A stretch of DNA of 41,198 nt from Pseudomonas palleroniana (GCF_003031675.1 NZ_PYWX01000041.1:1-41198); one strand, 5' to 3'. Shown: positions 21,124-34,539, numbered from the stretch's first letter. A program made the numbers and translations. The notes: a model not told the origin generated them from the sequence alone.

Positions 21124-22470
21124 GTGTCCCTGATCGCTTCAGACCACTTCCGCATCGTTGTCGGCCTCGGCAAGAGCGGCATGTCCCTGGTTCGCTTCCT
21201 GGCGAGCCGGGGCGTGGCGTTCGCCGTGGCCGACACGCGGGAAAATCCACCGGAGCTGGTCACGCTGCGCCGTGACTATCCGCACGTGGAAGTGCGTTGT
21301 GGCGAGCTGGATGTCGAGTTTCTGTGCCGCGCCGACGAGCTCTACGTGAGCCCCGGCCTGGCGCTGGCGACACCGGCCCTGCAAGCAGCAGCGGCGCGTG
21401 GCGTGAAGCTGTCGGGCGATATCGACTTGTTTGCGCGGCACGCGAAGGCGCCGATCGTGGCCATCAGCGGCTCCAATGCAAAAAGCACCGTGACCACCCT
21501 GGTTGGGGAGATGGCCGTGGCGGCCGGCAAGCGTGTGGCCGTGGGCGGCAACCTCGGCGTGCCGGCCCTGGACTTGCTCGGCGACGACGTCGAGCTGTAC
21601 GTGATGGAGCTGTCGAGCTTCCAGCTGGAAACCACCCACGACCTGGGCGCCGAAGTCGCCACCGTGCTGAACGTCAGCGAAGACCACATGGACCGCTACA
21701 GCGGCCTGCCGGCGTATCACCTGGCCAAACACCGGATCTTCCGCGGTGCCAGGCAGGTAGTGGTCAACCGTCAGGATGCCTTGAGCCGTCCGCTGATGGG
21801 CGAGGGCCTGCCGTGCTGGACCTTCGGTCTGGGCAAACCCGACTTCAAGGCCTTCGGTATCCGTGAAGAAAACGGCGAGAAATACCTGGCCTTCGAATTC
21901 CAGAACCTGATGCCGGTGCGCGAGCTGAAAATCCGCGGTGCGCATAACCAGTCCAACGCCCTGGCGGCACTGGCGCTCGGTCATGCCGTTGGCCTGCCGT
22001 TCGATGCCATGTTGTCGAGCCTGCGCACGTTCGGTGGTCTTGAGCATCGCTGCCAGTGGGTTCGCGACCTGGATCGCGTCAGCTACTACAACGATTCCAA
22101 AGCGACCAACGTCGGTGCGGCGCTGGCGGCCATCGAAGGCCTCGGTGCCGATATCGAAGGCAAGCTGGTGCTGATTGCCGGCGGTGATGGCAAGGGCGCC
22201 GACTTCAAGGACCTCAAAGAGCCGGTCGCCGCACATTGCCGCGCCGTGGTGTTGATGGGCCGTGATTCGGACCTGATCGGTGCCGCCATTGGTGACGCCG
22301 TGCCGCAGGTTCGCGTGACGTCCCTGGACGACGCCATTGCGCAATGCAGGGCCCTGGCCCAGCCGGGCGATGCGGTGTTGCTGTCGCCGGCCTGTGCCAG
22401 TTTCGACATGTTCAAGAACTACGAAGAGCGCGGCCAGTTGTTTGCCCGCGGCGTGGAGGCCTTGGCATGA
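21124..22470 (+). CDS. murD: UDP-MurNAc-L-Ala:D-glutamate ligase MurD
   Basis: Adds D-glutamate to UDP-MurNAc-L-Ala with ATP in the cytoplasm. It has 448 residues. The N-terminal UDP-binding fold starts IVVGLGKSGMS; the ATP loop reads ISGSNAKSTVT, with Ala where most Mur ligases have Gly (GTNGKST), an oddity worth noting. Further motifs are ELSSFQLE, NVSEDHMDRY, YNDSKATN, IAGGDGKG and LSPACASFD. The start is GTG at 21124, with GAGG about 10 bases upstream, 6 bases after mraY. The end overlaps ftsW by ATGA. Confidence 0.96.
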   Translation: MSLIASDHFRIVVGLGKSGMSLVRFLASRGVAFAVADTRENPPELVTLRRDYPHVEVRCGELDVEFLCRADELYVSPGLALATPALQAAAARGVKLSGDIDLFARHAKAPIVAISGSNAKSTVTTLVGEMAVAAGKRVAVGGNLGVPALDLLGDDVELYVMELSSFQLETTHDLGAEVATVLNVSEDHMDRYSGLPAYHLAKHRIFRGARQVVVNRQDALSRPLMGEGLPCWTFGLGKPDFKAFGIREENGEKYLAFEFQNLMPVRELKIRGAHNQSNALAALALGHAVGLPFDAMLSSLRTFGGLEHRCQWVRDLDRVSYYNDSKATNVGAALAAIEGLGADIEGKLVLIAGGDGKGADFKDLKEPVAAHCRAVVLMGRDSDLIGAAIGDAVPQVRVTSLDDAIAQCRALAQPGDAVLLSPACASFDMFKNYEERGQLFARGVEALA

Positions 22471-23690
22471 GCATCAATTTCAGAAACATCATCAAGCCGT
22501 ACCCGTCGCCGATCATCACCGGGCGTGGTATCGACCTCGACTTCCCAATGCTCGCCGGCTGCCTCGCGCTGCTGGGCCTGGGCCTGGTGATGATCACTTC
22601 GGCATCCTCCGAAGTTGCCGCCGTGCAGTCGGGCAACACCCTGTACATGATGATCCGTCACCTGGTGTACCTGGTGATCGGCCTCGGGGCCGGCGTTGTC
22701 ACCATGATGATCCCCATCGCCACCTGGCAGCGCCTGGGTTGGATGATGCTGATTGGCGCGTTCGGCCTGCTGGTCATGGTGATCCTGCCCGGCATCGGTC
22801 GTGAGGTGAACGGTTCGATGCGCTGGATCGGCTTCGGTGCGTTCAACGTGCAGCCGTCGGAAATCGCCAAGGTGTTCGTGGTGATCTACCTCGCCGGCTA
22901 CCTGGTACGTCGACAGAAAGAAGTGCGCGAAAGCTGGATGGGCTTCTTCAAGCCGTTCATCGTGCTGCTGCCGATGGCCGGCCTGTTGTTGATGGAGCCC
23001 GACTTCGGCGCAACCGTGGTGATGATGGGCGCGGCGGCGGCGATGTTGTTCCTGGGCGGCGTGGGCCTGTTCCGCTTCACCTTGATGGTGGTACTGGCGG
23101 TTGCGGCGGTGACGATTCTGGTCCAGGCGCAACCCTATCGTATGGCGCGTCTGATTACCTTTACCGACCCCTGGTCCGACCAGTTCGGTTCCGGCTACCA
23201 GTTGACCCAGGCGCTGATCGCCTTCGGTCGCGGCGAGTGGCTGGGCGTGGGCCTGGGCAACAGTGTGCAGAAGCAGTTCTACCTGCCGGAAGCGCATACC
23301 GACTTCGTATTCTCGGTGCTCGCCGAAGAGCTGGGCGTGGTGGGTTCGCTGTGCACCGTCGCGTTGTTCCTGTTTGTGTGCGTACGCGGCATGTACATCG
23401 GCTTGTGGGCCGAGAAGGCCAAACAGTTTTTCGCCGCCTATGTGGCGTACGGCTTGTCGTTCCTGTGGATCGGCCAGTTCCTGATCAACATCGGGGTGAA
23501 CGTCGGCCTGCTGCCGACCAAGGGCCTGACCCTGCCGTTCCTCAGTTATGGCGGCAGTTCGTTGGTGATCTGCTGCGTGTGCCTGGGCTTGTTGCTGCGC
23601 ATCGAGTGGGAGAGTCGAACCCACCTGGGCAGCGAAGAGATGGAGTTCAGCGAAAGCGACTTCGCCGAGGAGCCGTCTCATGGGCGCTAA
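22467..23690 (+). CDS. ftsW: Septal peptidoglycan glycosyltransferase FtsW
   Basis: SEDS-family membrane enzyme that polymerises lipid II at the septum together with FtsI. It has 407 residues and about ten membrane helices, after a cytoplasmic N-terminus. Family signatures include RWIGFGAFNVQPSEIAKV, ALIAFGRGEWLGVGLGNSVQ, LPEAHTDFVFSVLAEELG and the C-terminal LPFLSYGGSSL. ATG at 22467 overlaps the murD stop; the frame continues upstream into murD but that is not used. The catalytic Asp of the family is the one in the PEAHTDF loop. It overlaps murG by 11 bases. Confidence 0.97.
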   Translation: MSINFRNIIKPYPSPIITGRGIDLDFPMLAGCLALLGLGLVMITSASSEVAAVQSGNTLYMMIRHLVYLVIGLGAGVVTMMIPIATWQRLGWMMLIGAFGLLVMVILPGIGREVNGSMRWIGFGAFNVQPSEIAKVFVVIYLAGYLVRRQKEVRESWMGFFKPFIVLLPMAGLLLMEPDFGATVVMMGAAAAMLFLGGVGLFRFTLMVVLAVAAVTILVQAQPYRMARLITFTDPWSDQFGSGYQLTQALIAFGRGEWLGVGLGNSVQKQFYLPEAHTDFVFSVLAEELGVVGSLCTVALFLFVCVRGMYIGLWAEKAKQFFAAYVAYGLSFLWIGQFLINIGVNVGLLPTKGLTLPFLSYGGSSLVICCVCLGLLLRIEWESRTHLGSEEMEFSESDFAEEPSHGR

Positions 23691-24742
23691 TGTGCTGATT
23701 ATGGCGGGCGGCACCGGGGGCCATGTGTTCCCGGCCCTGGCGTGTGCGCGTGAATTCCAGAGCCGTGGCTACACCGTGCACTGGCTGGGGACGCCACGTG
23801 GCATCGAGAACGATCTGGTACCGAATGCCGGCCTGCCATTGCATTTGATCAACGTCACCGGCCTGCGTGGCAAAAGCAAACTGTCTCTGCTCAAGGCGCC
23901 GTTTGTGCTGCTCAAGGCGGTGTTCCAGGCACGCAAGATCATTCGGGAATTGAAGCCGGTCTGTGTGCTCGGTTTCGGCGGTTATGTGACCGGCCCTGGC
24001 GGTGTTGCCGCCAGGCTCGCCGGCGTGCCGGTGATCGTGCACGAGCAGAACGCCGTCGCCGGCACTGCCAACCGCCTGCTGGCGCCGTTGGCTGCGCGGG
24101 TGTGCGAGGCTTTCCCGAAGACCTTTGGTGTCTCGGACAAACTGCGTACCACCGGCAACCCGGTACGCACCGAACTGTTTATGGATATCGCGCGCCAGGC
24201 CCTGGTCGGGCGCAAGGCTCACCTGCTGATCCTGGGCGGAAGCCTGGGCTCCGAGCCGCTGAACAAGCTGCTGCCGGAAGCGGTGGCGCAACTCCCGGTG
24301 GAGCTGCGCCCGGAGATCTTCCATCAGGCCGGCAAGGATCATGGTGAAGTCACCGCCACGCGCTATCGCGAGGCGGGTGTAGAGGCGAACGTACAGCCCT
24401 TCATCAAAGACATGGCCCATGCCTATGGCTGGGCCGACCTGGTGGTCTGTCGCGCTGGTGCGCTGACCGTCAGTGAACTGGCCGCCGCCGGTCTGCCCTC
24501 GTTGCTGGTGCCTTTGCCCCATGCCATCGACGATCACCAGACCCGCAACGCCGAATATTTGGCCGGGGAGGGCGCTGCCTTCCTGCTGCCGCAAAGAACG
24601 ACTGGCGCCGCCGATTTGGCCGCACGCCTGACCGAGGTTTTGATGCAACCGGAACGACTCAGCAACATGGCGAGCACCGCAAGCCGCCTGGCCAAACCCG
24701 ACGCTACCCGAACCGTGGTGGATATCTGCCTGGAGGTGGCCC

Positions 24743-24750
<8 letters not shown>
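23680..24750 (+). CDS. murG: Lipid II synthase MurG (GlcNAc transferase)
   Basis: Peripheral inner membrane glycosyltransferase that adds GlcNAc to lipid I, making lipid II. It has 356 residues and two Rossmann-like domains. Motifs are [14 protein letters not shown] (about 8-21), [26 protein letters not shown] and the donor-site [21 protein letters not shown] at 23680 has GAGGAG close upstream and lies inside the end of ftsW. The stop overlaps the murC start by 8 bases. Confidence 0.97.
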
Positions 24751-27144
<2,394 letters not shown>

Positions 27145-27148
27145 GAAC

Positions 27149-28018
27149 ATGAACGGCGCATCGCTTCGTCATCAGCCCCCACCCGTACCGAGCCGCAAGC
27201 CGGTGCCGCGGGGTGCCAGCCGAATGGTGGCTAAAGAGCCGATGTCGGTGCGCTTGCCCAAGGCCAACTTTGGCTTCCTCAAGGCGCTGTTCTGGCCGGT
27301 GTTGCTGGTGGCGTTGGGTTTCGGCACCTACGAGGGCGCCCAGCGTCTGCTGCCGTATGCCGACCGACCGATTACCAAGGTCAGTGTGCAGGGCGACTTG
27401 AGCTACATCAGCCAGCAGGCGGTGCAGCAGCGCATCGGCCCGTACCTGGCGGCGAGCTTCTTCACCATCGACCTGGCCGGTATGCGCTCGGAGCTGGAAC
27501 AGATGCCGTGGATCGCCCACGCCGAAGTCCGACGTGTATGGCCGGACCAGGTGACGATCCGCCTGGAAGAGCAACTGCCCGTGGCCCGTTGGGGCGATGG
27601 CGCGTTGCTGAACAACCAGGGGCAGGCGTTTGCGCCTCGTGAAGTGGCCAACTATGAGCACCTGCCGCAGCTGTTCGGGCCGCAGCGGGCGCAACAGCAA
27701 GTGATGCAGCAGTACCAGGCGTTGAGCCAGATGCTGCGGCCGCTGGGCTTCTCCATTGCACGCCTGGAATTGCGTGAGCGGGGCAGCTGGTTTTTGACGA
27801 CCGGGGCAGGCAGTTCCGGCCCGGGCATCGAGTTGTTGCTGGGACGCGACCGCTTGGTGGAGAAGATGCGCCGCTTTATTGCCATCTATGACAAAACCTT
27901 GAAAGAACAGATTACGAACATTGCGAGCGTCGACCTGCGTTACGCCAACGGCCTGGCCGTCGGCTGGCGTACACCGGCTGCGCCCACGGCAGCACAACCC
28001 GCTGTCGCGAAGAATTAA
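27149..28018 (+). CDS. ftsQ: Cell division protein FtsQ
   Basis: Bitopic inner membrane protein of the divisome that binds FtsB and FtsL and links early and late division proteins. It has 289 residues: a Pro/Arg-rich cytoplasmic part (1-40), one membrane helix at about 43-60, a POTRA domain ([18 protein letters not shown], about 75-142) and the FtsQ beta domain. The frame is open from inside ddlB, but ATG at 27149 has AGAGG about 9 bases upstream and is 4 bases after the ddlB stop. The Ala/Pro-rich end is typical for the genus. Confidence 0.95.
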   Translation: MNGASLRHQPPPVPSRKPVPRGASRMVAKEPMSVRLPKANFGFLKALFWPVLLVALGFGTYEGAQRLLPYADRPITKVSVQGDLSYISQQAVQQRIGPYLAASFFTIDLAGMRSELEQMPWIAHAEVRRVWPDQVTIRLEEQLPVARWGDGALLNNQGQAFAPREVANYEHLPQLFGPQRAQQQVMQQYQALSQMLRPLGFSIARLELRERGSWFLTTGAGSSGPGIELLLGRDRLVEKMRRFIAIYDKTLKEQITNIASVDLRYANGLAVGWRTPAAPTAAQPAVAKN

Positions 28019-28033
28019 GAAGAGGCAGGACCC

Positions 28034-29296
28034 ATGGCAAACGTGCAAAGCGGCAAAATGATCGTCGGTCTCGATATCGGCACCTCCAAGGTGGTGGCGC
28101 TGGTGGGCGAGGTCGGGGAAGACGGCACGATCGAAATCGTCGGTATTGGCACGCATCCGTCCCGGGGCCTCAAGAAGGGCGTGGTGGTCAACATCGAGTC
28201 CACCGTGCAATCGATCCAGCGCGCCATCGAAGAAGCGCAGCTGATGGCCGGTTGCCGGATTCACTCGGCGTTCGTCGGCGTTGCCGGTAACCACATCCGC
28301 AGCTTGAACTCCCACGGCATCGTGGCGATCCGCGACCGCGAAGTCAGTTCGGCCGACCTCGAGCGCGTCCTCGACGCCGCCCAGGCCGTGGCCATCCCGG
28401 CTGACCAGCGCGTCCTGCACACCCTGCCGCAGGACTATGTGATCGACAACCAGGAAGGTGTTCGCGAGCCCCTGGGCATGTCGGGCGTACGTCTGGAGGC
28501 CAAGGTCCACGTGGTGACCTGCGCCGTCAACGCCGCGCAGAACATTGAAAAATGCGTGCGCCGCTGCGGCCTGGAAATCGACGACATCATTCTCGAGCAA
28601 CTGGCTTCGGCCTACTCGGTACTGACCGACGACGAAAAAGAACTGGGCGTGTGCCTGGTGGACATCGGTGGCGGCACCACCGACATCGCGATCTTCACCG
28701 AAGGCGCGATCCGTCACACCGCCGTGATCCCGATTGCGGGCGACCAGGTGACCAACGACATCGCCATGGCGTTGCGGACACCGACCCAGTACGCCGAAGA
28801 AATCAAGATTCGCTACGCCTGTGCCCTGGCCAAGCTGGCCGGTGCCGGTGAAACCATCAAGGTTCCAAGTGTCGGCGACCGCCCACCGCGCGAACTGTCG
28901 CGCCAGGCCCTGGCCGAAGTGGTCGAGCCACGCTACGACGAACTGTTCACCCTGATCCAGGCGGAACTGCGCCGCAGTGGCTACGAAGATCTGATCCCGG
29001 CCGGCATCGTGCTGACCGGTGGTACTTCGAAAATGGAAGGCGCGGTCGAACTGGCCGAGGAAATCTTCCACATGCCGGTGCGCCTGGGCGTGCCTCATGG
29101 CGTGAAGGGCCTGGGCGACGTGGTGCGCAACCCGATTTATTCCACTGGCGTGGGCTTGCTGTTGTACGGGCTGCAAAAGCAGACCGACGGCATTTCCCTG
29201 TCGGGCCCGAGCATTCGTGACAGCTACCGCAGCGACGACGATGAGAAAGCGCCGTTGCTGGACCGGATCAAAAGCTGGGTGCAAGGCAACTTCTAA
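28034..29296 (+). CDS. ftsA: Cell division protein FtsA
   Basis: Actin-like ATPase that ties FtsZ to the inner membrane and recruits the later divisome. It has 420 residues. The actin-fold phosphate loops are GLDIGTSKVVALVGE near the start and VDIGGGTTDIAIF; the adenosine motif is VLTGGTSKMEG. The 1C domain replaces actin subdomain 1B. The C-terminal LDRIKSWVQGNF is the amphipathic membrane-targeting helix. ATG at 28034 follows AGAGGCAGGA and is 15 bases after ftsQ. Confidence 0.97.
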   Translation: MANVQSGKMIVGLDIGTSKVVALVGEVGEDGTIEIVGIGTHPSRGLKKGVVVNIESTVQSIQRAIEEAQLMAGCRIHSAFVGVAGNHIRSLNSHGIVAIRDREVSSADLERVLDAAQAVAIPADQRVLHTLPQDYVIDNQEGVREPLGMSGVRLEAKVHVVTCAVNAAQNIEKCVRRCGLEIDDIILEQLASAYSVLTDDEKELGVCLVDIGGGTTDIAIFTEGAIRHTAVIPIAGDQVTNDIAMALRTPTQYAEEIKIRYACALAKLAGAGETIKVPSVGDRPPRELSRQALAEVVEPRYDELFTLIQAELRRSGYEDLIPAGIVLTGGTSKMEGAVELAEEIFHMPVRLGVPHGVKGLGDVVRNPIYSTGVGLLLYGLQKQTDGISLSGPSIRDSYRSDDDEKAPLLDRIKSWVQGNF

Positions 29297-29370
29297 CGGT
29301 TTACCGCAACACCGCAACACCGTTCCAAGCAGTAGGCGAAAAAACTAGAGAAAATGAAAGGAGAGGGAAC

Positions 29371-30567
29371 ATGTTCGAACTCGTAGACAACATCCCCGCA
29401 AGCCCGGTCATCAAAGTGATCGGTGTCGGCGGTGGCGGCGGCAACGCTGTCAACCATATGGTCAAGAGCAACATTGAAGGCGTTGAGTTCATTTGCGCCA
29501 ACACTGATGCCCAAGCGCTGAAAAGTATCGGTGCGCGGACCATCCTGCAATTGGGCACAGCCGTGACCAAGGGCCTCGGCGCCGGCGCCAACCCGGAAGT
29601 CGGCCGTCAAGCCGCTCTGGAAGACCGCGAGCGTATTGCCGAAGTGCTGCAAGGCACCAACATGGTGTTCATCACCACCGGCATGGGCGGCGGTACCGGT
29701 ACCGGTGCTGCGCCGATCATTGCCGAAGTGGCCAAGGAAATGGGCATTCTGACCGTCGCTGTGGTGACCCGTCCGTTCCCGTTCGAAGGCCGCAAGCGCA
29801 TGCAGATCGCCGACGAAGGTATCCGTCTGCTGTCTGAAAGCGTCGACTCGTTGATCACCATTCCCAACGAGAAGCTGCTGACTATCCTGGGTAAAGACGC
29901 CAGCCTGCTGTCGGCTTTCGCCAAGGCTGACGATGTACTGGCCGGTGCCGTTCGCGGTATCTCCGACATCATCAAGCGTCCAGGCATGATCAACGTCGAC
30001 TTTGCCGACGTGCGTACCGTGATGAGCGAAATGGGCATGGCGATGATGGGCACTGGCTGCGCCAGCGGTCCGAACCGTGCACGCGAAGCCACTGAAGCGG
30101 CCATCCGCAACCCGTTGCTGGAAGACGTGAACCTGCAAGGCGCGCGCGGCATCCTGGTGAACATCACCGCAGGTCCTGACCTGTCCTTGGGCGAATACTC
30201 CGACGTGGGTAGCATCATCGAAGCCTTCGCTTCCGAGCACGCCATGGTCAAGGTCGGCACCGTTATCGATCCGGACATGCGTGATGAGCTGCACGTGACC
30301 GTGGTTGCTACCGGCCTGGGTGCAAAAATCGAGAAGCCTGTGAAGGTCATCGACAACACCCTGCACAACAGCCAGGCCAGCCAGCCAGCTGCGGCTCCAG
30401 CGCCCGTGCGTCAGGAACAGCCGTCGGTGAACTACCGTGATCTGGACCGTCCGACCGTGATGCGCAACCAGGCCCAGGCCGGTGCTGCGGCGTCTCGTAG
30501 CCTGAATCCGCAAGATGATCTGGACTACCTGGACATCCCGGCATTCTTGCGTCGTCAGGCCGATTAA
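29371..30567 (+). CDS. ftsZ: Cell division GTPase FtsZ
   Basis: Tubulin-like GTPase that forms the Z-ring. It has 398 residues. The GTP-binding signature GGGTGTG is at about residues 107-113 (MGGGTGTGAAP), the N-terminal VGVGGGGGNAVNHM loop is intact, and the T7 loop reads NVDFADVRTV. A Gln/Pro/Ala-rich linker leads to the conserved C-terminal peptide LDYLDIPAFLRRQAD that binds FtsA and ZipA. It has one of the strongest ribosome sites in the cluster (AAGGAGAGGG), in keeping with the high amount of FtsZ needed. A 74-base gap separates it from ftsA and contains a short CGCAACAC tandem repeat. Confidence 0.98.
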   Translation: MFELVDNIPASPVIKVIGVGGGGGNAVNHMVKSNIEGVEFICANTDAQALKSIGARTILQLGTAVTKGLGAGANPEVGRQAALEDRERIAEVLQGTNMVFITTGMGGGTGTGAAPIIAEVAKEMGILTVAVVTRPFPFEGRKRMQIADEGIRLLSESVDSLITIPNEKLLTILGKDASLLSAFAKADDVLAGAVRGISDIIKRPGMINVDFADVRTVMSEMGMAMMGTGCASGPNRAREATEAAIRNPLLEDVNLQGARGILVNITAGPDLSLGEYSDVGSIIEAFASEHAMVKVGTVIDPDMRDELHVTVVATGLGAKIEKPVKVIDNTLHNSQASQPAAAPAPVRQEQPSVNYRDLDRPTVMRNQAQAGAAASRSLNPQDDLDYLDIPAFLRRQAD

Positions 30568-30598
30568 TGGAATGTATCAGGGCTATGAAGGTGATTGG

Positions 30599-30627
30599 TG
30601 TTCAGCAAAGGTCTGGTCTGGTATTAT
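30599..30627 (+). promoter_or_regulatory. Possible lpxC promoter with overlapping hairpin
   Basis: An extended -10, TGGTATTAT (hexamer at 30622-30627), with TGTTCA 17 bases upstream lies in the ftsZ-lpxC gap and would start RNA near 30634. A near-perfect dyad (CAAAGG-T-CTGG at 30606-30616 facing CCAGCCTTTG at 30630-30639) brackets the -10. The -35 is weak, so this is tentative. Confidence 0.4.
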
Positions 30628-30643
30628 CGCCAGCCTTTGTTGA

Positions 30644-31591
<948 letters not shown>

Positions 31592-31619
31592 GTAACAACT
31601 CTCTTTCTTTAGTTTTGAA

Positions 31620-31645
31620 AGGCCACCTTCGGGTGGCCTTTTTTT
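31620..31645 (+). terminator. Intrinsic terminator of the dcw cluster
   Basis: AGGCCACC-TTCG-GGTGGCCT (31620-31639) with a stable UUCG-type loop is followed by a T run up to 31645. The stop codon of the converging diguanylate cyclase gene (31644-31646) overlaps the T run. Confidence 0.93.
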
Positions 31646-33131
31646 ATTCGCTCATTGCTATCCGGTTACGGCCCGAGTACTTGGCCTCATACAACGCCTG
31701 ATCCGCACTGAGCAATAACGTCTCCAGGGACATGTGGCTGTGTTTGTCCCAGGTGCTCATGCCGATGCTCACGGTAATCGGCTGCTCGGCGCCGGGCACC
31801 AGTGGCAAGTGTTCGACACTGCTGCGGATATGTTCGGCGATCACCCAGGCGCCTTTGACGTCGGTGTGCGGCAGCACCACCGCAAACTCTTCTCCACCGT
31901 AGCGCGCGGCCAGGTCTGCCGGGCGCCGGATGTTGTCGCTGATCACCTGGGCAACCGTGCGCAGCGCCTCGTCGCCACCGTGATGGCCGTGGCGGTCGTT
32001 GAACGCCTTGAAGTGATCGACATCGATCATCAGCAGCGTCAGCGGCTCGGTCGAGCGTTGTGCGCGGTCCCATTCCAGTTGCAGGCGTTGGTCGAGCACG
32101 CGGCGGTTGGCCAGGCCGGTCAGGGCGTCGGTGGCGGCCAACTCCGACAGCACTTGTTCGGCGCGATAGCGGCGGCGCAGTTCGCGGCGCAGCATCCAGG
32201 TCAGCCATAACAAACCGATGCACAGTACACCGGTGGCACCACTGGTCAGCAACGCGGCACGTTTCCAGGGGGCGAACACATCCTCGCTGGACAGGGCCAC
32301 CACCACGATCAGCGGCAGGTCGCCCACGTTGGTGAATGTATATAGGCGCTCTATCCCGGTGAGGGTGGAGACTGCCTGGAAGCTGCCTTCGCCTTCGCGC
32401 AGCATGCGCTTGAAGTTGGGGCGATCACTCAGGTCTTTGTCGATCATGTCGCGTTCCAGCAACGGCTGCTGGGCCAGGAGAATGCCGCGGTTGCTCAGCA
32501 GATTCACGGAGCTGCCACTGCCGATGGTAAGGCGATTGAACAATTGATCGAAATACGCCAGGCGCATGGTCGCCACCGCCACCCCGGCAAATTCGCCATT
32601 AGGCCCGGATACGCGGCGGCTGAATGCGATACGCCACACTTGCTCGCAGTCGCAGTGGATCTTGAAGGGGCGGCTGATAAACAGCCCGGCGTCGGGGTTC
32701 TGTTGCTGCACCAGGAAGTAGTCGCGATCAGCAAAATTGCGCCGTGTCGGATGCAGGGTCGAGGAGTCGGCAATCACCGCACCATTGGCATCCAGTAGCA
32801 GTACTTCGCCTTTGAAGGGTGCCGCGTTGGATTGATCAAACTGCACCAGGTGCCGGATGTCCGCAGGCACCGACGTCAAGTCCTTGTACGAGGTGGCCGC
32901 GATCAGACCCTGCAATGCCAGATCGTAGAGTTCGACGTTGCGCAGCACATCGGCGTTGATCAGCTGGGCGATGTTGGTGGTCATGCGCTTGGCCGCCTGC
33001 AGGGTGCTGGCGTGTTCACGGCTTAGCAGCGCGGTGACGATCACCACGATCAGGATTACGGTCAGGCTACTGCCCAAAAGCAGCAACAGTTCCGAACGGA
33101 CGGGCAGTTTACGAGTGCGGGGTTGGCTCAT
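31644..33131 (-). CDS. Membrane diguanylate cyclase with periplasmic sensor domain
   Basis: Predicted to make cyclic di-GMP from two GTP in response to an external signal. It has 495 residues: a membrane helix at about 15-37, a periplasmic Cache-like domain (about 40-285, with RNFADRDYFLVQQQ typical of PAS/Cache sensors), a second helix at about 293-312, and a GGDEF domain. The active site is GGEEF at residues 412-416, so the enzyme should be active, and R403-P-A-D406 five residues ahead is an intact inhibitory I-site. DVDHFKAFNDRHGH binds nucleotide and metal. It converges on lpxC. The signal is unknown; dCache domains often bind small organic molecules. Confidence 0.92.
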   Translation of the reverse strand: MSQPRTRKLPVRSELLLLLGSSLTVILIVVIVTALLSREHASTLQAAKRMTTNIAQLINADVLRNVELYDLALQGLIAATSYKDLTSVPADIRHLVQFDQSNAAPFKGEVLLLDANGAVIADSSTLHPTRRNFADRDYFLVQQQNPDAGLFISRPFKIHCDCEQVWRIAFSRRVSGPNGEFAGVAVATMRLAYFDQLFNRLTIGSGSSVNLLSNRGILLAQQPLLERDMIDKDLSDRPNFKRMLREGEGSFQAVSTLTGIERLYTFTNVGDLPLIVVVALSSEDVFAPWKRAALLTSGATGVLCIGLLWLTWMLRRELRRRYRAEQVLSELAATDALTGLANRRVLDQRLQLEWDRAQRSTEPLTLLMIDVDHFKAFNDRHGHHGGDEALRTVAQVISDNIRRPADLAARYGGEEFAVVLPHTDVKGAWVIAEHIRSSVEHLPLVPGAEQPITVSIGMSTWDKHSHMSLETLLLSADQALYEAKYSGRNRIAMSE

Positions 33132-33216
33132 CGCGCAGACTTCAACAGGAAGATACTGGCAGTTTAGTTCTGCACGATGAAAATTAAATCATTGGTTAAT
33201 AAGAAAAGTTTTTTGA

Positions 33217-34539
33217 TCAGAACACATTGATCGGGTAGTCCACGATCACGCGGTATTCATCCACATCCCGGTCTACCGCCGAGTAGCCATTGCCCCCGCG
33301 GTTGGTCGCCCATTGCAGGCGCACGGCCAGGTTCTTGGCCTTGCCGCCCTGTACCACGTATTTGAGGTCGATGTCGCGTTCCCAGTGCTTGGCGTCCTTA
33401 CCGTCGGCGCTATACCAGGCGCTGTAGCCACGGCTGTTGGGGTCGACCTTGGTCAGGTCGGTCTTGCCGCTGATGTACGAGACGGCTGAGGTCAGGCCAG
33501 GCAGGCCGAGGCCGGCAAAATCATAAGCATACTTGAGCTTCCACGAGCGCTCGCCAGGTCCGTTGAAGTCCGAGTATTGCTGGGAGTTATCCAGGTAAAT
33601 GCTGTCGCCTTGGGTGATGTAGTCGAATGGCGTGTTGCCGTTGACCCGTTGGTAGGCGGCGGTGACGCTGTGATGGCCGATGCCCACGGTCAGGTGCAGG
33701 CTGTAGGTGTTGTTGTCGATGCTGCCCAGCAACGATTGCCCGGTGTCCTGGGTGTGATAGTAGTGCAGGCCAGGGTTGAGGCTGACCAGGTCGTTCAGCG
33801 TGTAGGTGTAGTCCAGGTCGTAGTAGTACTGATGCCAGATGTCCTTGAGTTCGGAGGCGTATAGATTGCTGGTGAGGCCCGCAACACCGCTGAACGATAC
33901 GCCGGCCCAGTTCAGGTGTCGGCTGTCGGTGTGGTGCGGCAGGGTGCCGTAGCTGGTGCCGATACGGCGGTGGCCGCTCTGGTTGTAGAGCTTGGTGAAA
34001 CTGGCCTGGCCGCCTTCGATCATCCAACCGTCGAAACTGTGGTTGGCCAGGCTCACGCCACGGAAGGTCTGCGGCAACATGCGGGTCATGCCGCCGGCGA
34101 TTACCGGGTTGTTGAGCAACAGGTCACCGGCTTTCAGCTCGGTGTCCAAAGCACGCATTTTCAAGGTGCCGCCGGCGGTGGAGAACGAGCCGGGGGCTTT
34201 GCCGTTGCCGCTGCCATAAGGAAGGATGCTGGAACCGTCGGTGCCGCCACCGCCGTCAAGCTTGAGGCCGAGCATGGCATTGAGGTCCAGGCCGAATCCG
34301 ACCGTGCCTTGGGTGTAACCGGACTCGAAGGTGCCGATAAAACCCTGGCCCCACTCCTTGCTGTCATCGGTGTGAATGTCGCGACGGTCGCGGTTCATGT
34401 AGTAGTTGCGGGTGTTGATGTTGAGGTGCGAGCCTTCGACGAAACCGTCGGCGGAGGTCGGGTCGGCGGCGTGGGCGAGAGAGGTGATCGTTGCTGCAAT
34501 AGCGACAAATAACGGGGTGAATGTCAGCGAGGTTTTCAC
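33217..34539 (-). CDS. OprD-family outer membrane porin, GTG start
   Basis: Substrate-specific outer membrane channel of the OprD family, which takes up amino acids or small carboxylates. It has 440 residues: a signal peptide ([20 protein letters not shown], cleaved after LAHA) and an 18-strand-barrel sequence with [19 protein letters not shown] at the mature N-terminus, [12 protein letters not shown] and a C-terminal Phe (YPINVF) for BAM recognition. GTG at 34539 has AAAGGAG 8 bases upstream and starts the signal peptide; an upstream in-frame TTG at 34560 is less likely. The substrate cannot be told. A predicted leader of about 215 bases with an intrinsic terminator lies upstream. It is not an efflux outer membrane factor, so it is not the missing third part of the nearby RND pump. 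Confidence 0.93.
   Translation of the reverse strand: MKTSLTFTPLFVAIAATITSLAHAADPTSADGFVEGSHLNINTRNYYMNRDRRDIHTDDSKEWGQGFIGTFESGYTQGTVGFGLDLNAMLGLKLDGGGGTDGSSILPYGSGNGKAPGSFSTAGGTLKMRALDTELKAGDLLLNNPVIAGGMTRMLPQTFRGVSLANHSFDGWMIEGGQASFTKLYNQSGHRRIGTSYGTLPHHTDSRHLNWAGVSFSGVAGLTSNLYASELKDIWHQYYYDLDYTYTLNDLVSLNPGLHYYHTQDTGQSLLGSIDNNTYSLHLTVGIGHHSVTAAYQRVNGNTPFDYITQGDSIYLDNSQQYSDFNGPGERSWKLKYAYDFAGLGLPGLTSAVSYISGKTDLTKVDPNSRGYSAWYSADGKDAKHWERDIDLKYVVQGGKAKNLAVRLQWATNRGGNGYSAVDRDVDEYRVIVDYPINVF

Noticed and set aside
29297..29370. Tandem CGCAACAC in the ftsA-ftsZ gap as a regulatory repeat
   Set aside because: Only two short copies; likely chance or slippage, with no known operator of this form.
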